DNA of 64,000 nt from Hydrogenophaga sp. (GCA_030682835.1 JAUXNG010000005.1:1-64000), one strand, 5' to 3'; shown: positions 1-13,055, numbered from the stretch's first letter. Notes: generated from the sequence alone by a model not told the origin. Numbers and translations are program-made.

Positions 1-885
1 AAGGCCGGCAAGATCAACGAGTTCTCGGGCCGCATTCTGGAAATCGAAGGTCTGCCCAACCTCAAGGTCGAACAGGCGTTTGAGCTCTCCGACGCGTCGG
101 CCGAGCGCTCCGCCGCCGGTTGCACCATCAAGCTCAACCCCGAGCCGATCAAGGAATACCTCACCAGCAACATCGTGCTGATGAAGAACATGATCGCCGA
201 CGGTTACGCCGATGCACGCACCCTGCAGCGCCGCATCGAAAAAGTCGAAGACTGGCTGGCCAACCCCAACCTGCTCGAAGCCGACAAGGACGCTGAATAC
301 GCGCACGTCATCGAGATCGACCTGGCCGACATCAAGGAACCCATCCTGTGCTGCCCGAACGACCCGGACGACGCCAAGTTCCTGTCTGACGTGGCCGGCA
401 CCAAGATCGATGAAGCCTTCATCGGCTCGTGCATGACCAACATCGGCCACTTCCGCGCGGCGGCCAAGCTGCTGGGCGGCCAGCGCGACATCCCGGTCAA
501 GCTGTGGGTGGCACCACCGACCAAGATGGATGAGAGCGAGTTGATCAAGGAAGGCCACTACGCCAGCTTCGGCGCGGCCGGTGCCCGCACCGAAATGCCC
601 GGCTGCTCGCTGTGCATGGGCAACCAGGCGCAGGTGCGTGAAGGCGCCACGGTCGTGTCCACCAGCACCCGCAACTTCCCCAACCGCCTGGGCAAGAACA
701 CCAATGTGTACCTGGCCTCGGCGGAGCTGGCGGCGATTGCGTCCAAGCTGGGCCACATCCCCACCGTGGCCGAGTACCACGAGGCCATGGGCATCGTGAA
801 CAAGAACGGCGCGGCGATCTACCAGTACCTGAACTTCGACCAGATCGAGGAGTACGTGGAGAACGCGAAGGAAGCGACGGCCTGA
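1..885 (+). CDS. acnB: Aconitate hydratase B, C-terminal part (5' end outside window)
   Basis: The frame is open from base 1 and stops at 885, so about 294 residues of the C-terminal part are visible. AcnB interconverts citrate and isocitrate in the TCA cycle and in many proteobacteria also acts on 2-methyl-cis-aconitate. Visible iron-sulfur motifs are IGSCMTN (around base 421) and CSLCMGNQ (around base 604), the cysteine ligands of the [4Fe-4S] cluster, followed by the [10 protein letters not shown] substrate-binding stretch typical of AcnB. An intrinsic terminator follows 24 bp after the stop. The window also holds acnA, so the organism has both aconitase types. Confidence 0.95.
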   Translation, partial: KAGKINEFSGRILEIEGLPNLKVEQAFELSDASAERSAAGCTIKLNPEPIKEYLTSNIVLMKNMIADGYADARTLQRRIEKVEDWLANPNLLEADKDAEYAHVIEIDLADIKEPILCCPNDPDDAKFLSDVAGTKIDEAFIGSCMTNIGHFRAAAKLLGGQRDIPVKLWVAPPTKMDESELIKEGHYASFGAAGARTEMPGCSLCMGNQAQVREGATVVSTSTRNFPNRLGKNTNVYLASAELAAIASKLGHIPTVAEYHEAMGIVNKNGAAIYQYLNFDQIEEYVENAKEATA

Positions 886-908
886 GCCTGCGCTCAGAAC
901 CCATGAAG

Positions 909-932
909 AACGGCCCTGCGGGGCCGTTTTTT
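909..932 (+). terminator. Rho-independent terminator after acnB
   Basis: An 8-bp stem (AACGGCCC / GGGCCGTT) with a TGCG loop is followed by a run of six T. It lies 24 bp after the acnB stop, and the next gene is on the opposite strand. Confidence 0.9.
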
Positions 933-992
933 GTTGGGATATTCAGTAAGGGGTGGTGCCGTCGTTTTTTCCTGGCGATCCGGCTGCGCCGC

Positions 993-2354
993 TCAGCTGC
1001 GCACCGTCTCCAGCCATGCGCCCAACGCCAGCAAGGACGCATCACCGTCACGGCGGGCCACCACCTGCAGGGCGCCGGCCAGGCCGTCGATGCGCCCCCA
1101 CGGTATGGAGAGCGCCGGCACGCCCGCAAAGCTGAACGGGAGTGTCTGGCCGAGCACCACCTCGCGCACCGTCAGCCGGCCGCCTTCCACGTCCACCTCG
1201 GTCTGTCCGCGCAGCGGTGCCGGCACGGCGGTGGTGGGGGTCAGCAGCGCATCACAGCCAGCCAGGATCGCATCGAGTTCGCGCTGCACGGCTTCGCGCT
1301 CGTGCATGGCGAGCAGGTAGGCCTGTGCGCTCACCTCCAGTCCCGCCCGCAGGGGTAGCAGCGCCTGCTCGGAGAAACCCTCACCACCAGCTGCCAGCGC
1401 CTCGCGGTGCACGAACGCCGCTTCGGCTCGCACAATCGTCGTGTAGGGACCCATGGACCCGGGCATCAGTGGCGTCGGCACGTCAATGATGTCGGCGCAC
1501 TCACGCAATGTGGCGAGGAGTTGTTCGAACCACTCGCGCGTCGCCGGGGACAGCCGCCCGTCCAGCCAGTTGCGTGGCACCGCCAGCCGTGGGCGGCGCG
1601 GCAGCGCCGCATGCGCCAGCTTGCGGCCCGACATCACCTCGTGCAGCAGCGCGGCATCGGCAACGCTGCGGGCAAGCGGCCCCGGATGGTCGCAGGTCCA
1701 GGACAGCGGCAGCGCGCCGGCGAGCGGTATCGCGCCGAAGCTGGGCTTGAATCCGACGACGCCGCAGAACGCGGCTGGAATGCGCACCGACCCGCCGGTG
1801 TCGCTGCCGATGCTTGCAACGCCGATGCCCGTGGCCACCGTGACACCCGAGCCACCTGAAGAGCCGCCGGCCTGGCGCGACGGGTCTTGCGGGTTGCAGA
1901 CATCACCCGTCCACACGTTTTCGCCAGTGGCGCCCAGTGCTATTTCGTGCATGTTGGTCTTGGCGAAAAGCAGGGCTCCCGCTTGCCTCAGGCGGGCCAC
2001 CAACGCTGCCTCATCCCCCAGGGGTGGCAGACGCGCTCGCGTACCACCACCGGTCGGCATCCCTTCAACCACGTAGAGGTCTTTGATCGCCACCGGGATC
2101 CCGTGCAGCGGGCCGCGCAGTCTGCCACCGGCGGCCTCCTTGTCCAGCACGTCGGCATCGCGCCGGGCACTGTCCCAGTCGACCCAGGCAATGGCGTTGA
2201 GCGACGCGACGCGCTGCGATGCCTCGAAAGCCTGGTCGAGCAGTGTGCGCGCTCCACCCCTGCTTGAGGTCATTGCACTGACCAGCTTGACGATGCCTGT
2301 GCTTGGCACGCTCCACGAGGGGTTCGGGGCGGAGGGGCTCGATGCGTGGTTCAT
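993..2354 (-). CDS. Amidase signature family hydrolase
   Basis: A 453-residue cytoplasmic enzyme of the amidase signature family, which hydrolyses amide bonds with a Ser-cisSer-Lys triad. The triad is readable: Lys91 in the VAIKDL motif, the cis-serine in AGGSSGGSG (about 165) and the nucleophile in GSDTGGSVRIPA (Ser189). Length is normal for the family (450-500). The substrate cannot be told: GatA, AtzF, indoleacetamide hydrolases and generic amidases share these motifs. GatA is unlikely because no gatB or gatC is nearby. It is convergent with acnB and lies about 180 bp downstream of the DUF364 gene on the same strand. Confidence 0.85.
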   Translation of the reverse strand: MNHASSPSAPNPSWSVPSTGIVKLVSAMTSSRGGARTLLDQAFEASQRVASLNAIAWVDWDSARRDADVLDKEAAGGRLRGPLHGIPVAIKDLYVVEGMPTGGGTRARLPPLGDEAALVARLRQAGALLFAKTNMHEIALGATGENVWTGDVCNPQDPSRQAGGSSGGSGVTVATGIGVASIGSDTGGSVRIPAAFCGVVGFKPSFGAIPLAGALPLSWTCDHPGPLARSVADAALLHEVMSGRKLAHAALPRRPRLAVPRNWLDGRLSPATREWFEQLLATLRECADIIDVPTPLMPGSMGPYTTIVRAEAAFVHREALAAGGEGFSEQALLPLRAGLEVSAQAYLLAMHEREAVQRELDAILAGCDALLTPTTAVPAPLRGQTEVDVEGGRLTVREVVLGQTLPFSFAGVPALSIPWGRIDGLAGALQVVARRDGDASLLALGAWLETVRS

Positions 2355-2532
2355 GGCAGTTTCGGCAGTGGGTTGATCGCGTCGTGACTGTCGTCACTTT
2401 GAATATGACCGCTTCCTGCACGGTGCAAGTGGAGGCGCAGCGGTGGATGTGCGTAACGTAGAGAGAACTCTGGCGCCCTGATCGCTTGCTCGCTAGAGGG
2501 ATGGGTGAAGTGTTGCCCACGCACCGTGCCAG

Positions 2533-3423
2533 TCAGGTGCAACCGGTCATCGTCTGCCACCCCTCCCAGCTGTCGCGCGCGATGGCGAACTTGCGTGTGC
2601 TGGTGCTCCACGAACCGCCCTCGGCCATGGCTTGCGAGAATCCGGGGCCGTCGGTGACGCGCGTGCCGCCGACCAGCGTGACGCCGCGTTCGAAAAGGGC
2701 GTCGGGCCAGAGCCCGGCCGAAGGGCCGATGACGGCGAAGCGTGTGGCCGCCGGGGCGGCGGCGAGCATGGCGTCCAGCGTGTCGTTGAGCAGCATGGTC
2801 GAGGTTCCGACGACGGCGTTGCACGAGGCCAGCAGCCCGCGGTCCAGCCCGATGGTGACACCGGGGAAGCGCTCCTGCTGGCGCATCACCATGGCCTCGT
2901 CCATTTCCACCACCGACAGCCGCCCGCCGGCCTCGGCCACGCGTCGGACCAGGGGCGGGAAAAAGCCGATCATGCCTAGGTGGTCCTGGGCCGTGAGCGC
3001 GATGTCGCCCAGCGAGTTGCCTGCTGGTGGGGGCTCGTAGCCGATGCGGCGCCAGACCGAGTCGGTCATGGCATTGATGGCCGCGAGTGCCAGCGCACGC
3101 TCCACCGCGTGACCATCCACCAGCCGACGGGCCAGCGCCATGGGGTCGGCACCCGAGAGGGGCAGGTCGCGGTTTTCTTTGGCCGCCAGCAGCGCGTCCA
3201 GCGTGTGGTTGAGCAGCACGTAGGAGAGACCGAAGGCGCCGTCGTCGAGTTCGATGGCGCAGAACTCGGCATCGTGCTGGCCGGCTGCCGTGTCGCGGTG
3301 GGGCAGGTGCAGGCGCCGCACGAGGGGAGTCGGCCACAGGGCTTCGATCGCCTGCAGCTGTTGTGTGAGAGCCTGTGCAAGGGGCAGGCTGGCGCGGGCG
3401 GAGGGGGTGTGCATGAAGCACAT
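2533..3423 (-). CDS. DUF364/DUF4213 domain protein (putative heavy-metal chelation family)
   Basis: A 296-residue soluble protein. The N-terminal half (to about residue 120) resembles DUF4213. The C-terminal half resembles DUF364, with a glycine-rich GMIGFFPPLVRRV stretch, a conserved SCNAVVGTSTMLLNDTLDAML segment and FAVIGPSAGLWPDALFERG. Members of this family in other bacteria sit beside metal or molybdenum/nickel genes and are annotated as putative metal chelators, but no activity is established. No metal transporter is adjacent here. An alternative ATG lies 9 bp downstream (3414); the upstream ATG has a weak GGAAG sequence 12 nt ahead. Confidence 0.7.
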   Translation of the reverse strand: MCFMHTPSARASLPLAQALTQQLQAIEALWPTPLVRRLHLPHRDTAAGQHDAEFCAIELDDGAFGLSYVLLNHTLDALLAAKENRDLPLSGADPMALARRLVDGHAVERALALAAINAMTDSVWRRIGYEPPPAGNSLGDIALTAQDHLGMIGFFPPLVRRVAEAGGRLSVVEMDEAMVMRQQERFPGVTIGLDRGLLASCNAVVGTSTMLLNDTLDAMLAAAPAATRFAVIGPSAGLWPDALFERGVTLVGGTRVTDGPGFSQAMAEGGSWSTSTRKFAIARDSWEGWQTMTGCT

Positions 3424-3617
3424 GGTAGCGGTGGTCTTCCCGTTTCCTCTGCGGATGAGCTGTATGCCAGCGCACAGACGACCGTGTGTCGGCGGCTTAG
3501 GCTGACGCTTCCGGGTTTGGGCACCACGTTCCCGGCGTGGGAGTCATTTTTGCCCAGTGGGCGAGCGATCTCGTGGTGCCGGCAGGCACCGAACCCACTC
3601 AACCACCAGGAACACGC

Positions 3618-4016
3618 ATGAAACACCCGATTGCTTTGATGGCCCTGGCCGCCACCCTCGGGCTGGCTGCTTGTGGCCGCGATGACGCGTCCGGCAACAG
3701 CTCGTCCAGTCTGCCGCAGACAGGGATATCGGGCTCATCCGGTACGGTGAACACGCCGGGCACGGAGCCAGGGTCCGATGCGGCGAGGTCATCAGGTTCT
3801 TCCACCACCCCAGGAGCCGGGGGTGTGCCCGGCGTGCCCATCGAGCCCAGCAGTGCGGGCAGCACGGGCGACAGCGGAAGCCTGGGTCGCCCCCCACCCA
3901 CCGGCATTTTCGGCGGTAGCACGGGGAGTGGCTCCTCGGGCGACGCAGGTGCCGTCATGAATCCGTCGACTCCAAGCACCGCAACCGGCACCACCTCGAC
4001 CACACCCTCTCAGTGA
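3618..4016 (+). CDS. Small low-complexity lipoprotein (Ser/Gly/Thr/Pro-rich)
   Basis: A 132-residue protein starting at an ATG preceded by AGGA with 7-nt spacing. It begins with a classic lipoprotein signal peptide (LGLAAC lipobox, lipidated Cys19). Almost all the mature part is Ser, Gly, Thr and Pro with no recognisable domain, and it ends in a Thr/Ser-rich tail. It should be lipid-anchored in an envelope membrane; the low-complexity part is presumably unfolded. I do not recognise the family. It is a single gene between the divergent DUF364 gene and acnA. Confidence 0.7.
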   Translation: MKHPIALMALAATLGLAACGRDDASGNSSSSLPQTGISGSSGTVNTPGTEPGSDAARSSGSSTTPGAGGVPGVPIEPSSAGSTGDSGSLGRPPPTGIFGGSTGSGSSGDAGAVMNPSTPSTATGTTSTTPSQ

Positions 4017-4134
4017 CGCCCGGGTGCCCCTTCAGGTGGGTACCGGGTCGCGGCTGCTGGCCACCATGACGCCGACAGGGTGAGCCGCCAGTGCAAGAAT
4101 GCATCGAATGTCTTCAACCACTTGAGGAGCCTCC

Positions 4135-7065
<2,931 letters not shown>

Positions 7066-7166
7066 GCGGTTCCGCGCAACGCGGCATGATGTGACCGATC
7101 TATTGCCCCGGCGTGCCTCGCCGGACCCTGGCCCCGCCGACCACCATGCCTTCTGGGGAGTCGATC

Positions 7167-8105
7167 ATGCGAAAGCCCGCCCTTTACAGCCAGACGGTTC
7201 GCCGTGAGCCCGCGGTCGGGCCGCGTGCACCACAAGGGGAGCAGGCAAGGCCCGCGGCGCCTGCTGAGGCGCAAGACACAGTGCCTGCAAGAGGCGCTGG
7301 CTGGCGCAGCAGCCTGTCGCGCGCTGCGGTGAACCCCCGGGTGATGTGGGCAGCCCTTGCGCTTCTGGCGGCCCTGCTGCTGGCCAGCACGCTGGCCCCG
7401 CGACCGGGCGGCAACCGCTCTCTCTCCCAAGCCGACATCGACGCGGCCGTGCTGCGTACCCTCACCACCCAGAACATCCCATCGGCGGCAGCGCGCGCGG
7501 CCGAGAAGATCCGCCCGTCGGTCGTGCGCGTGATGTCCTACGTGCGAACGCCCGGCGGTGCCGAGGTGCAGCACGGTGTGGGCACCGGCGTGGTGATCGT
7601 GGACAAAGGCATCATCCTCACCAACCTGCATGTGGTGCAGGGCGGCGGCAAGATCCAGGTGATGTTTTCCGACGGCTCCGAATCGGAGGCCACCGTGACC
7701 GGCGTGCAGGTCGAGAACGACCTGGCGGTGCTGCAGGCCCACACCATTCCGGACGACCTGCACGCCGCCACGCTGCGCGGCACCGGCGACCTGGTGCCGG
7801 GCGACCAGGTGGTGGCGGTGGGCTTTCCCTTCGGCATCGGGCCGTCCACCTCGTCGGGCGTCATCTCGGGGCTGGGACGCTCCTTCCGCTCGCCCGAGGG
7901 TGAGCAGGAAATCGGTAACCTGATCCAGTTCGACGCCGCGGCCAACCCCGGCAATTCGGGCGGCCCGCTGGCCACCATGGACGGCGAGGTGGTGGGCATC
8001 GTCACCGGCATCCTGAACCCCACCAGCCACCGCACCTTTGTCGGCATCGGTTTTGCCGTGCCCATCGAGAGCGCTGCAAGCGCCGCAGGTCTTCCGCCGT
8101 TCTAG
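7167..8105 (+). CDS. Membrane-anchored trypsin-like serine protease (HtrA/DegP-type, no PDZ)
   Basis: A 312-residue protein. I prefer the ATG at 7167 (GGGGAG 6 nt upstream) over an in-frame ATG at 7113. After a Pro/Ala-rich cytoplasmic N-terminus there is one transmembrane helix (about 60-77), then a periplasmic protease domain. The catalytic triad is visible: His155 (LTNLHVV), Asp185 (ENDLAVLQ) and Ser264 (NPGNSGGPL). The chain ends soon after the protease fold, so the PDZ domains of DegP/DegS are absent. It lies 170 bp upstream of the MoxR-DUF58-VWA cluster on the same strand and may act with it in envelope quality control; that link is inference. Confidence 0.85.
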   Translation: MRKPALYSQTVRREPAVGPRAPQGEQARPAAPAEAQDTVPARGAGWRSSLSRAAVNPRVMWAALALLAALLLASTLAPRPGGNRSLSQADIDAAVLRTLTTQNIPSAAARAAEKIRPSVVRVMSYVRTPGGAEVQHGVGTGVVIVDKGIILTNLHVVQGGGKIQVMFSDGSESEATVTGVQVENDLAVLQAHTIPDDLHAATLRGTGDLVPGDQVVAVGFPFGIGPSTSSGVISGLGRSFRSPEGEQEIGNLIQFDAAANPGNSGGPLATMDGEVVGIVTGILNPTSHRTFVGIGFAVPIESAASAAGLPPF

Positions 8106-8137
8106 AGATGAGCACCCCCTGCGCCGCTTCGCGTCTT

Positions 8138-8166
8138 CCCCCTCTCTCGCCTTCGGCGGGAGGGGG
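8138..8166. terminator. GC-rich hairpin after the protease gene
   Basis: CCCCCT and AGGGGG arms enclose an inner CGCC-TTCG-GCG hairpin. There is no T-run, so intrinsic termination is uncertain. It resembles the Comamonadaceae-type intergenic CCCTC/GAGGG hairpin seen again after ntrC. Confidence 0.4.
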
Positions 8167-8180
8167 ACCGCACCCACGGC

Positions 8181-8203
8181 CTGTCCTGAGCTTGTCGAAG
8201 GGC
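8181..8203. repeat. Half copy of the dispersed GTTCG-CTGAGC-GTCGAAG repeat
   Basis: Contains GTCCTGAGCTTGTCGAAGGG, matching the core of the family found at seven other loci in the window. Only one arm is present here, in the gap between the protease and moxR. Confidence 0.7.
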
Positions 8204-8276
8204 AGTTCCGTGGTGCGACTGTGTGAACACCCTTCTGGCCCCCACCCGGCCTTTGTCTGAACGATCAGGAGTGCAT

Positions 8277-9278
<1,002 letters not shown>

Positions 9279-9301
9279 ACCCGCCCACCCCCGAGCCCGC
9301 C

Positions 9302-10351
9302 ATGCTCTTCGGCCTCTTCAAGTCCCGCCCGGCGCCCCCTCCCGCGGCGCCGCCACCCGCTCCGGTGGAGAAGGCCGACACCCTCCTGCGCCGCCTGGAG
9401 TGGACCGTGATCCGCCGGCTCGACGGTCTGCTGCAGGGCGACTACCGCACGCTCATGCGCGGCAGCGGCCTGGATCTGGCCGATCTGCGCGAGTACCAGC
9501 ACCACGACGACGTGCGCCACATCGACTGGAACGTGACGGCGCGGCTGCAGCAGCCCCATGTGCGCGTGTTCACCGAAGACCGCGAGATGGCGGCCTGGTT
9601 TCTGCTGGACCTCAGCCCCTCGGTGGACTTCGGTTCCGGCGATCAGCGCAAGAGCGGCGTGCTGCGCGAAGTGGTGGCCGTGCTGGCGCGGCTGCTCACG
9701 CGCCACGGCAACCGCGTGGGGGCGGTGCTTTATGGCTCGCGGGGCGTGCCCGAGGTGGACGCGGTGCTGCCCGCGCGCGGCGGGCGGGCGCATCTGCTGC
9801 GGCTCATTCACCTGATCCAGCAACCGCCGGTCCCACCTGCGCGCGCGGCGGACCTGAAGAACGGCCCGACCCGCCTGGCCGATCTGCTGAGCGCCGCGGT
9901 GCACACGGTGCGCCAGCGCTCGACCGTGTTCGTGGTGTCGGACTTCATCAGCGAGCCCGGCTGGGAGCAACCGCTGGGCGAACTGGCCCGCCGGCACGAC
10001 GTGGTGGCGGTGCGCCTGCTCGACCCGCTGGAGCTGGAGCTGCCCGACCTCGGGCTCATTCCCATACGCGACGCCGAAACTGGCGAGCAGGTGCTGGTGG
10101 ACACGCACGACGCCGGTTTTCGCCAGCGCTTCGCCCGCATCGCCGCGCAGCGCGAAGCTCAGCTGCGCGAGTCGCTTGGGCGCGCCGGGGTGGACACGCT
10201 GGAGCTGTCCACCGACGACGACCTGGCCGACGCCGTGCTGCGCTTCACCGACCTGCGCAAGCGCCGCTCCCGCCAGGGCCGCGAGAGCGACCGCGCCCCG
10301 CTGGGCGCGCACCTGGCCCTGGCCAGCGCCCCTTCAGGAGCACGAACATGA
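9302..10351 (+). CDS. DUF58 domain-containing protein
   Basis: A 349-residue protein with the DUF58 signature GSGLDLADLREYQHHDDVRHIDWNV around residues 56-81, and a degenerate VWA-like fold beyond it (FLLDLSPSVDFG, about 101-112). DUF58 proteins are constant partners of MoxR ATPases and VWA proteins. The N-terminus is Pro/Ala-rich and I see no transmembrane helix. It overlaps the next gene by ATGA (10348-10351), indicating translational coupling. Confidence 0.9.
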   Translation: MLFGLFKSRPAPPPAAPPPAPVEKADTLLRRLEWTVIRRLDGLLQGDYRTLMRGSGLDLADLREYQHHDDVRHIDWNVTARLQQPHVRVFTEDREMAAWFLLDLSPSVDFGSGDQRKSGVLREVVAVLARLLTRHGNRVGAVLYGSRGVPEVDAVLPARGGRAHLLRLIHLIQQPPVPPARAADLKNGPTRLADLLSAAVHTVRQRSTVFVVSDFISEPGWEQPLGELARRHDVVAVRLLDPLELELPDLGLIPIRDAETGEQVLVDTHDAGFRQRFARIAAQREAQLRESLGRAGVDTLELSTDDDLADAVLRFTDLRKRRSRQGRESDRAPLGAHLALASAPSGART

Positions 10352-11412
10352 ATTGGCCCGTCACCTTCCTCTGGCCGCAGTTTCTCTGGCTGCTGCTGAC
10401 CCTGCCGCTGCTGGTGCTGCTCTACCTCTGGCTGCTGGGTCGAAGACGGCAGGCCGCGCTGCGCTTTGCCAGCCTGTCCATCGTGCGCGAAGCCATGGGC
10501 AGCGGTCCCGGTTGGCGGCGCCACATACCGCCTGTGCTGCTCTTGCTGGCCATTGCCGCCATGCTGCTGGCCTCGGCGCGGCCCATGGCCACCATCGTGC
10601 TGCCGTCGCAGCAGCAGACCATCATCCTGGCCATGGACGTGTCGGGCAGCATGCGCGCCACCGATGTCGAGCCCAACCGGCTGGTAGCGTCGCAGAACGC
10701 AGCCAAGGCCTTCCTGGCCGAGCTGCCCCGCCATGTGCGCGTGGGCATCGTCGCGTTCGCGGGGTCGGCGCAGGTGGTGCAGCCGGTCACGCTCAGCCGC
10801 GAAGACCTGGTCGCCGCCATCGACAAGTTCCAGCTGCAGCGGGCCACCGCCATCGGCAGCGCCATCGTGGTGGCCCTTGGCGAACTGTTTCCCGGCGAGG
10901 GCATCGATCTGGCGAACATGACCTACGGGCGTCAGAGCGACCCCTTCGGCGCGCAGGGCCGCTCGCTGGACCAGCCGCGTGAAGACCGCAAACCCTTTGA
11001 GCCGGTGGCGCCGGGCTCGTACACCTCGGCTTCCATCATTTTGCTCACCGACGGCCAGCGCACCACCGGCGTCGACACGGCCGAGGCGGCCAAGCTCGCG
11101 GCTGACCGGGGCGTGCGTGTGTACACGGTGGGTGTGGGCACGGTCGATGGTGAAGTGATAGGGTTCGAGGGCTGGTCCATGCGCGTGCGCCTGGACGAAG
11201 AAACCCTGAAGTCCGTGGCTAACACCACCCAGGCCGAGTACTTTTACGCCGGCACCGCCGAGAACCTGAAGCAGGTGTACGAATCGCTCAGCACGCGGCT
11301 GACGGTGGAAAAAAAGGAAACCGAAATCTCGGGCCTGCTGGCGCTGGTGGCCTCCATCCTGTCGCTGCTGGCCGCCGGGCTCTCGCTGCTGTGGTTCAAC
11401 CGGTTGATCTAG
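10348..11412 (+). CDS. VWA domain membrane protein (BatA-like)
   Basis: A 354-residue protein. The ATG at 10348 overlaps the DUF58 stop and has AGGAG upstream. Two transmembrane helices near the N-terminus (about 8-30 and 60-78) precede a von Willebrand A domain with an intact MIDAS motif, MDVSGSM (Asp97, Ser99, Ser101), and later ILLTDGQRT. A final helix lies at about 330-350. This is the BatA/BatB layout: a VWA domain held outside the inner membrane by flanking helices. A second VWA gene and a BatD-like gene, present in many clusters, are missing here. Confidence 0.88.
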   Translation: MNWPVTFLWPQFLWLLLTLPLLVLLYLWLLGRRRQAALRFASLSIVREAMGSGPGWRRHIPPVLLLLAIAAMLLASARPMATIVLPSQQQTIILAMDVSGSMRATDVEPNRLVASQNAAKAFLAELPRHVRVGIVAFAGSAQVVQPVTLSREDLVAAIDKFQLQRATAIGSAIVVALGELFPGEGIDLANMTYGRQSDPFGAQGRSLDQPREDRKPFEPVAPGSYTSASIILLTDGQRTTGVDTAEAAKLAADRGVRVYTVGVGTVDGEVIGFEGWSMRVRLDEETLKSVANTTQAEYFYAGTAENLKQVYESLSTRLTVEKKETEISGLLALVASILSLLAAGLSLLWFNRLI

Positions 11413-11441
11413 ATGAGCCACCCCCGCCGCGCTGCGCGCGA

Positions 11442-11511
11442 CCCCCTCAAGGGGGCGGCACCTGCGGGCCGGGAGACCCGGACCCGCGGTGCCCCCGGCG
11501 GAGCGTGGTCT
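11442..11511. repeat. Direct repeat unit 1 (~70 bp)
   Basis: Begins CCCCCTCAAGGGGGCGGCAC and ends GGCGGAGCGTGGTCT. It is nearly identical to the unit at 11630-11700 and carries a CCCCC-TCAA-GGGGG hairpin. Confidence 0.85.
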
Positions 11512-11629
11512 CCGGCTGGACCATCGATGAAACACCCCCGCCGCGCTGCGCGCACGGGCGGCCGCGAGACGCAGCCGCTCTTCGGTCGGTCCGGGCATGC
11601 GCAGGCAGGCCCGGAGCCGCGTCCCTCAG

Positions 11630-11700
11630 CCCCCTCAAGGGGGCGGCACCTGCGTGCCGGGAGATTCGGACCCGCGGCGTCCCCGGGCGGAGCGTGGTCT
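11630..11700. repeat. Direct repeat unit 2 (~70 bp)
   Basis: Second copy of the unit at 11442, with the same CCCCCTCAAGGGGGCGGCAC start and GCGGAGCGTGGTCT end and a handful of mismatches. The copies start 188 bp apart. Confidence 0.85.
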
Positions 11701-11795
11701 GAGGCAGGGCCTTCTCATGCGCAGAGGTGACATCAATCGTGCGGCGCTTGCCCTGCGTCAAGGCAGGGTCGCCACCCACGGGCACAATCCCGCGC

Positions 11796-13022
11796 ATGAA
11801 ACGAGAAGTCTTGGTGGCGGGGGGCGGCATCGGTGGGCTGGCATGTGCGCTGGCGCTTGGCCGTGCCGGGGTGGCGGTGGATCTGCTGGAGCAGGCGAAT
11901 GCCTGGGGCGAAGTGGGCGCGGGGTTGCAGTTGGGCCCGAACGCCGTGCGTGTGCTGGACGACTGGGGACTGCTGGGCACGCTGCGTGAGTGCGCCGCGT
12001 TTCCTGACGATCTGCATGTGCGCGACGCACACAGTGCTGCCACGCTGGGCACGCTGAGGCTGGGTGAGCGTGCCACCGCCCGTTACGGCCAGCCCTATGC
12101 CACGGTGCACCGGGCCGATCTGCATGCGCTGCTCTTGCGCGCCGTGCAGGCCGAAGCCAGCGTGCGCCTGCACACGGGCACTCGCGTGGCGTCGTGCGAA
12201 GCCACCGCCGAGTGGGTGCGCGTCACCTGCGAAAACGAAGACCGCTTCGAAGGCGACGCACTGATCGGCTGCGACGGCCTGTGGAGCCGCGTGCGCACCC
12301 AGCTGCTGGGCACCCAGCCGGTGCGCGTGAGCGGGCACCTGGCCTACCGCGGCATGGTGCGCAGCGCCGATCTGCCACCGCACCTGCGCCAGAACCGCGT
12401 CACGGCCTGGCTGGGACCACGCTTGCACGTGGTGCACTACCCCGTGCGCGGGGGTGCGTGGTTCAACGTGGTGGCGGTGGTGCACGGTGTGCTCGGCCAA
12501 GGCCACGGCGGGCCACCCGGCAGCGATCCGCAGAGCTGGAGCCACGAAGCCCAGGCCGCCGATCTGCGCCGGGCGCTCGGCCCGGCCTGCGCCGAACTCA
12601 TGGCCATGCTCGACGCCGTGCCCGGCTGGAAGCTCTGGGCGCTGAACGACCGTGCGCCGATGCAGGGCGCCCACGAACAGGCGCAGGGCCGCATCGGCCT
12701 GCTGGGTGATGCGGCCCACCCGCTGCGGCCCTACCTGGCGCAGGGTGCGGCCATGGCACTGGAAGACGCCTGGACCATCGGCCGCCTGCGCCAGCAATCC
12801 ACCGGCGTGGTGGACTGGCCCGGCCTGCTCGACCGCTATGCGCGAACGCGCTGGCAGCGCAACGCCCGGGTGCAGACCCGCTCGGCCCGCAACGGCAGCA
12901 TCTTCCACGCCACCGGTGCGGTTCGCCTGGGGCGCAACATGGCCATGGCCTCGCTGGGGGAGCACCTGCTGGACAATCCCTGGCTCTACAGCGGCCCGCC
13001 CGCGCCTCTTGGCGCGGCCTGA
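11796..13022 (+). CDS. FAD-dependent aromatic-ring monooxygenase (salicylate hydroxylase-like)
   Basis: A 408-residue class A flavoprotein monooxygenase. I choose the ATG at 11796 because the Rossmann motif VAGGGIGGLACALAL then falls at residues 6-20. Other motifs are the HRADLHALL region, the GCDGLWSRVR motif and the FAD-ribityl motif GDAAHPLRPYLAQGAAMALEDA near residue 303. Relatives use NAD(P)H and O2 to hydroxylate salicylate, 3-hydroxybenzoate or 6-hydroxynicotinate; the substrate cannot be assigned. The Bug-type binding protein gene follows after 33 bp, probably co-transcribed, which suggests that the substrate or a precursor is imported. Confidence 0.85.
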   Translation: MKREVLVAGGGIGGLACALALGRAGVAVDLLEQANAWGEVGAGLQLGPNAVRVLDDWGLLGTLRECAAFPDDLHVRDAHSAATLGTLRLGERATARYGQPYATVHRADLHALLLRAVQAEASVRLHTGTRVASCEATAEWVRVTCENEDRFEGDALIGCDGLWSRVRTQLLGTQPVRVSGHLAYRGMVRSADLPPHLRQNRVTAWLGPRLHVVHYPVRGGAWFNVVAVVHGVLGQGHGGPPGSDPQSWSHEAQAADLRRALGPACAELMAMLDAVPGWKLWALNDRAPMQGAHEQAQGRIGLLGDAAHPLRPYLAQGAAMALEDAWTIGRLRQQSTGVVDWPGLLDRYARTRWQRNARVQTRSARNGSIFHATGAVRLGRNMAMASLGEHLLDNPWLYSGPPAPLGAA

Positions 13023-13055
13023 GCTTTCTTCACTCCAACACGAGACACGCGCACC

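Larger units (their letters stand above)
11413..11795. other. 383-bp gene-free stretch made of repeats
   Basis: No credible gene. Small open frames here are by-products of GC-rich repeats. It contains two ~70-bp direct repeats (listed separately) and two copies of a CCCCCGCCGCGCTGCGCGC block (about 11420 and 11534). The CCCCCTCAAGGGGG palindromes could fold as hairpins. The last bases supply the 5' region of the FAD monooxygenase. Confidence 0.75.

Noticed and set aside
2384-2397. GTGAC-TGTC-GTCAC dyad upstream of the amidase
   Set aside because: Only 5-bp arms and no regulator gene nearby; too weak to list as a site.
11413-11730. Overlapping short frames in the repeat region after the VWA gene
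   Set aside because: They translate GC-rich duplicated DNA and have no start signals or family resemblance.
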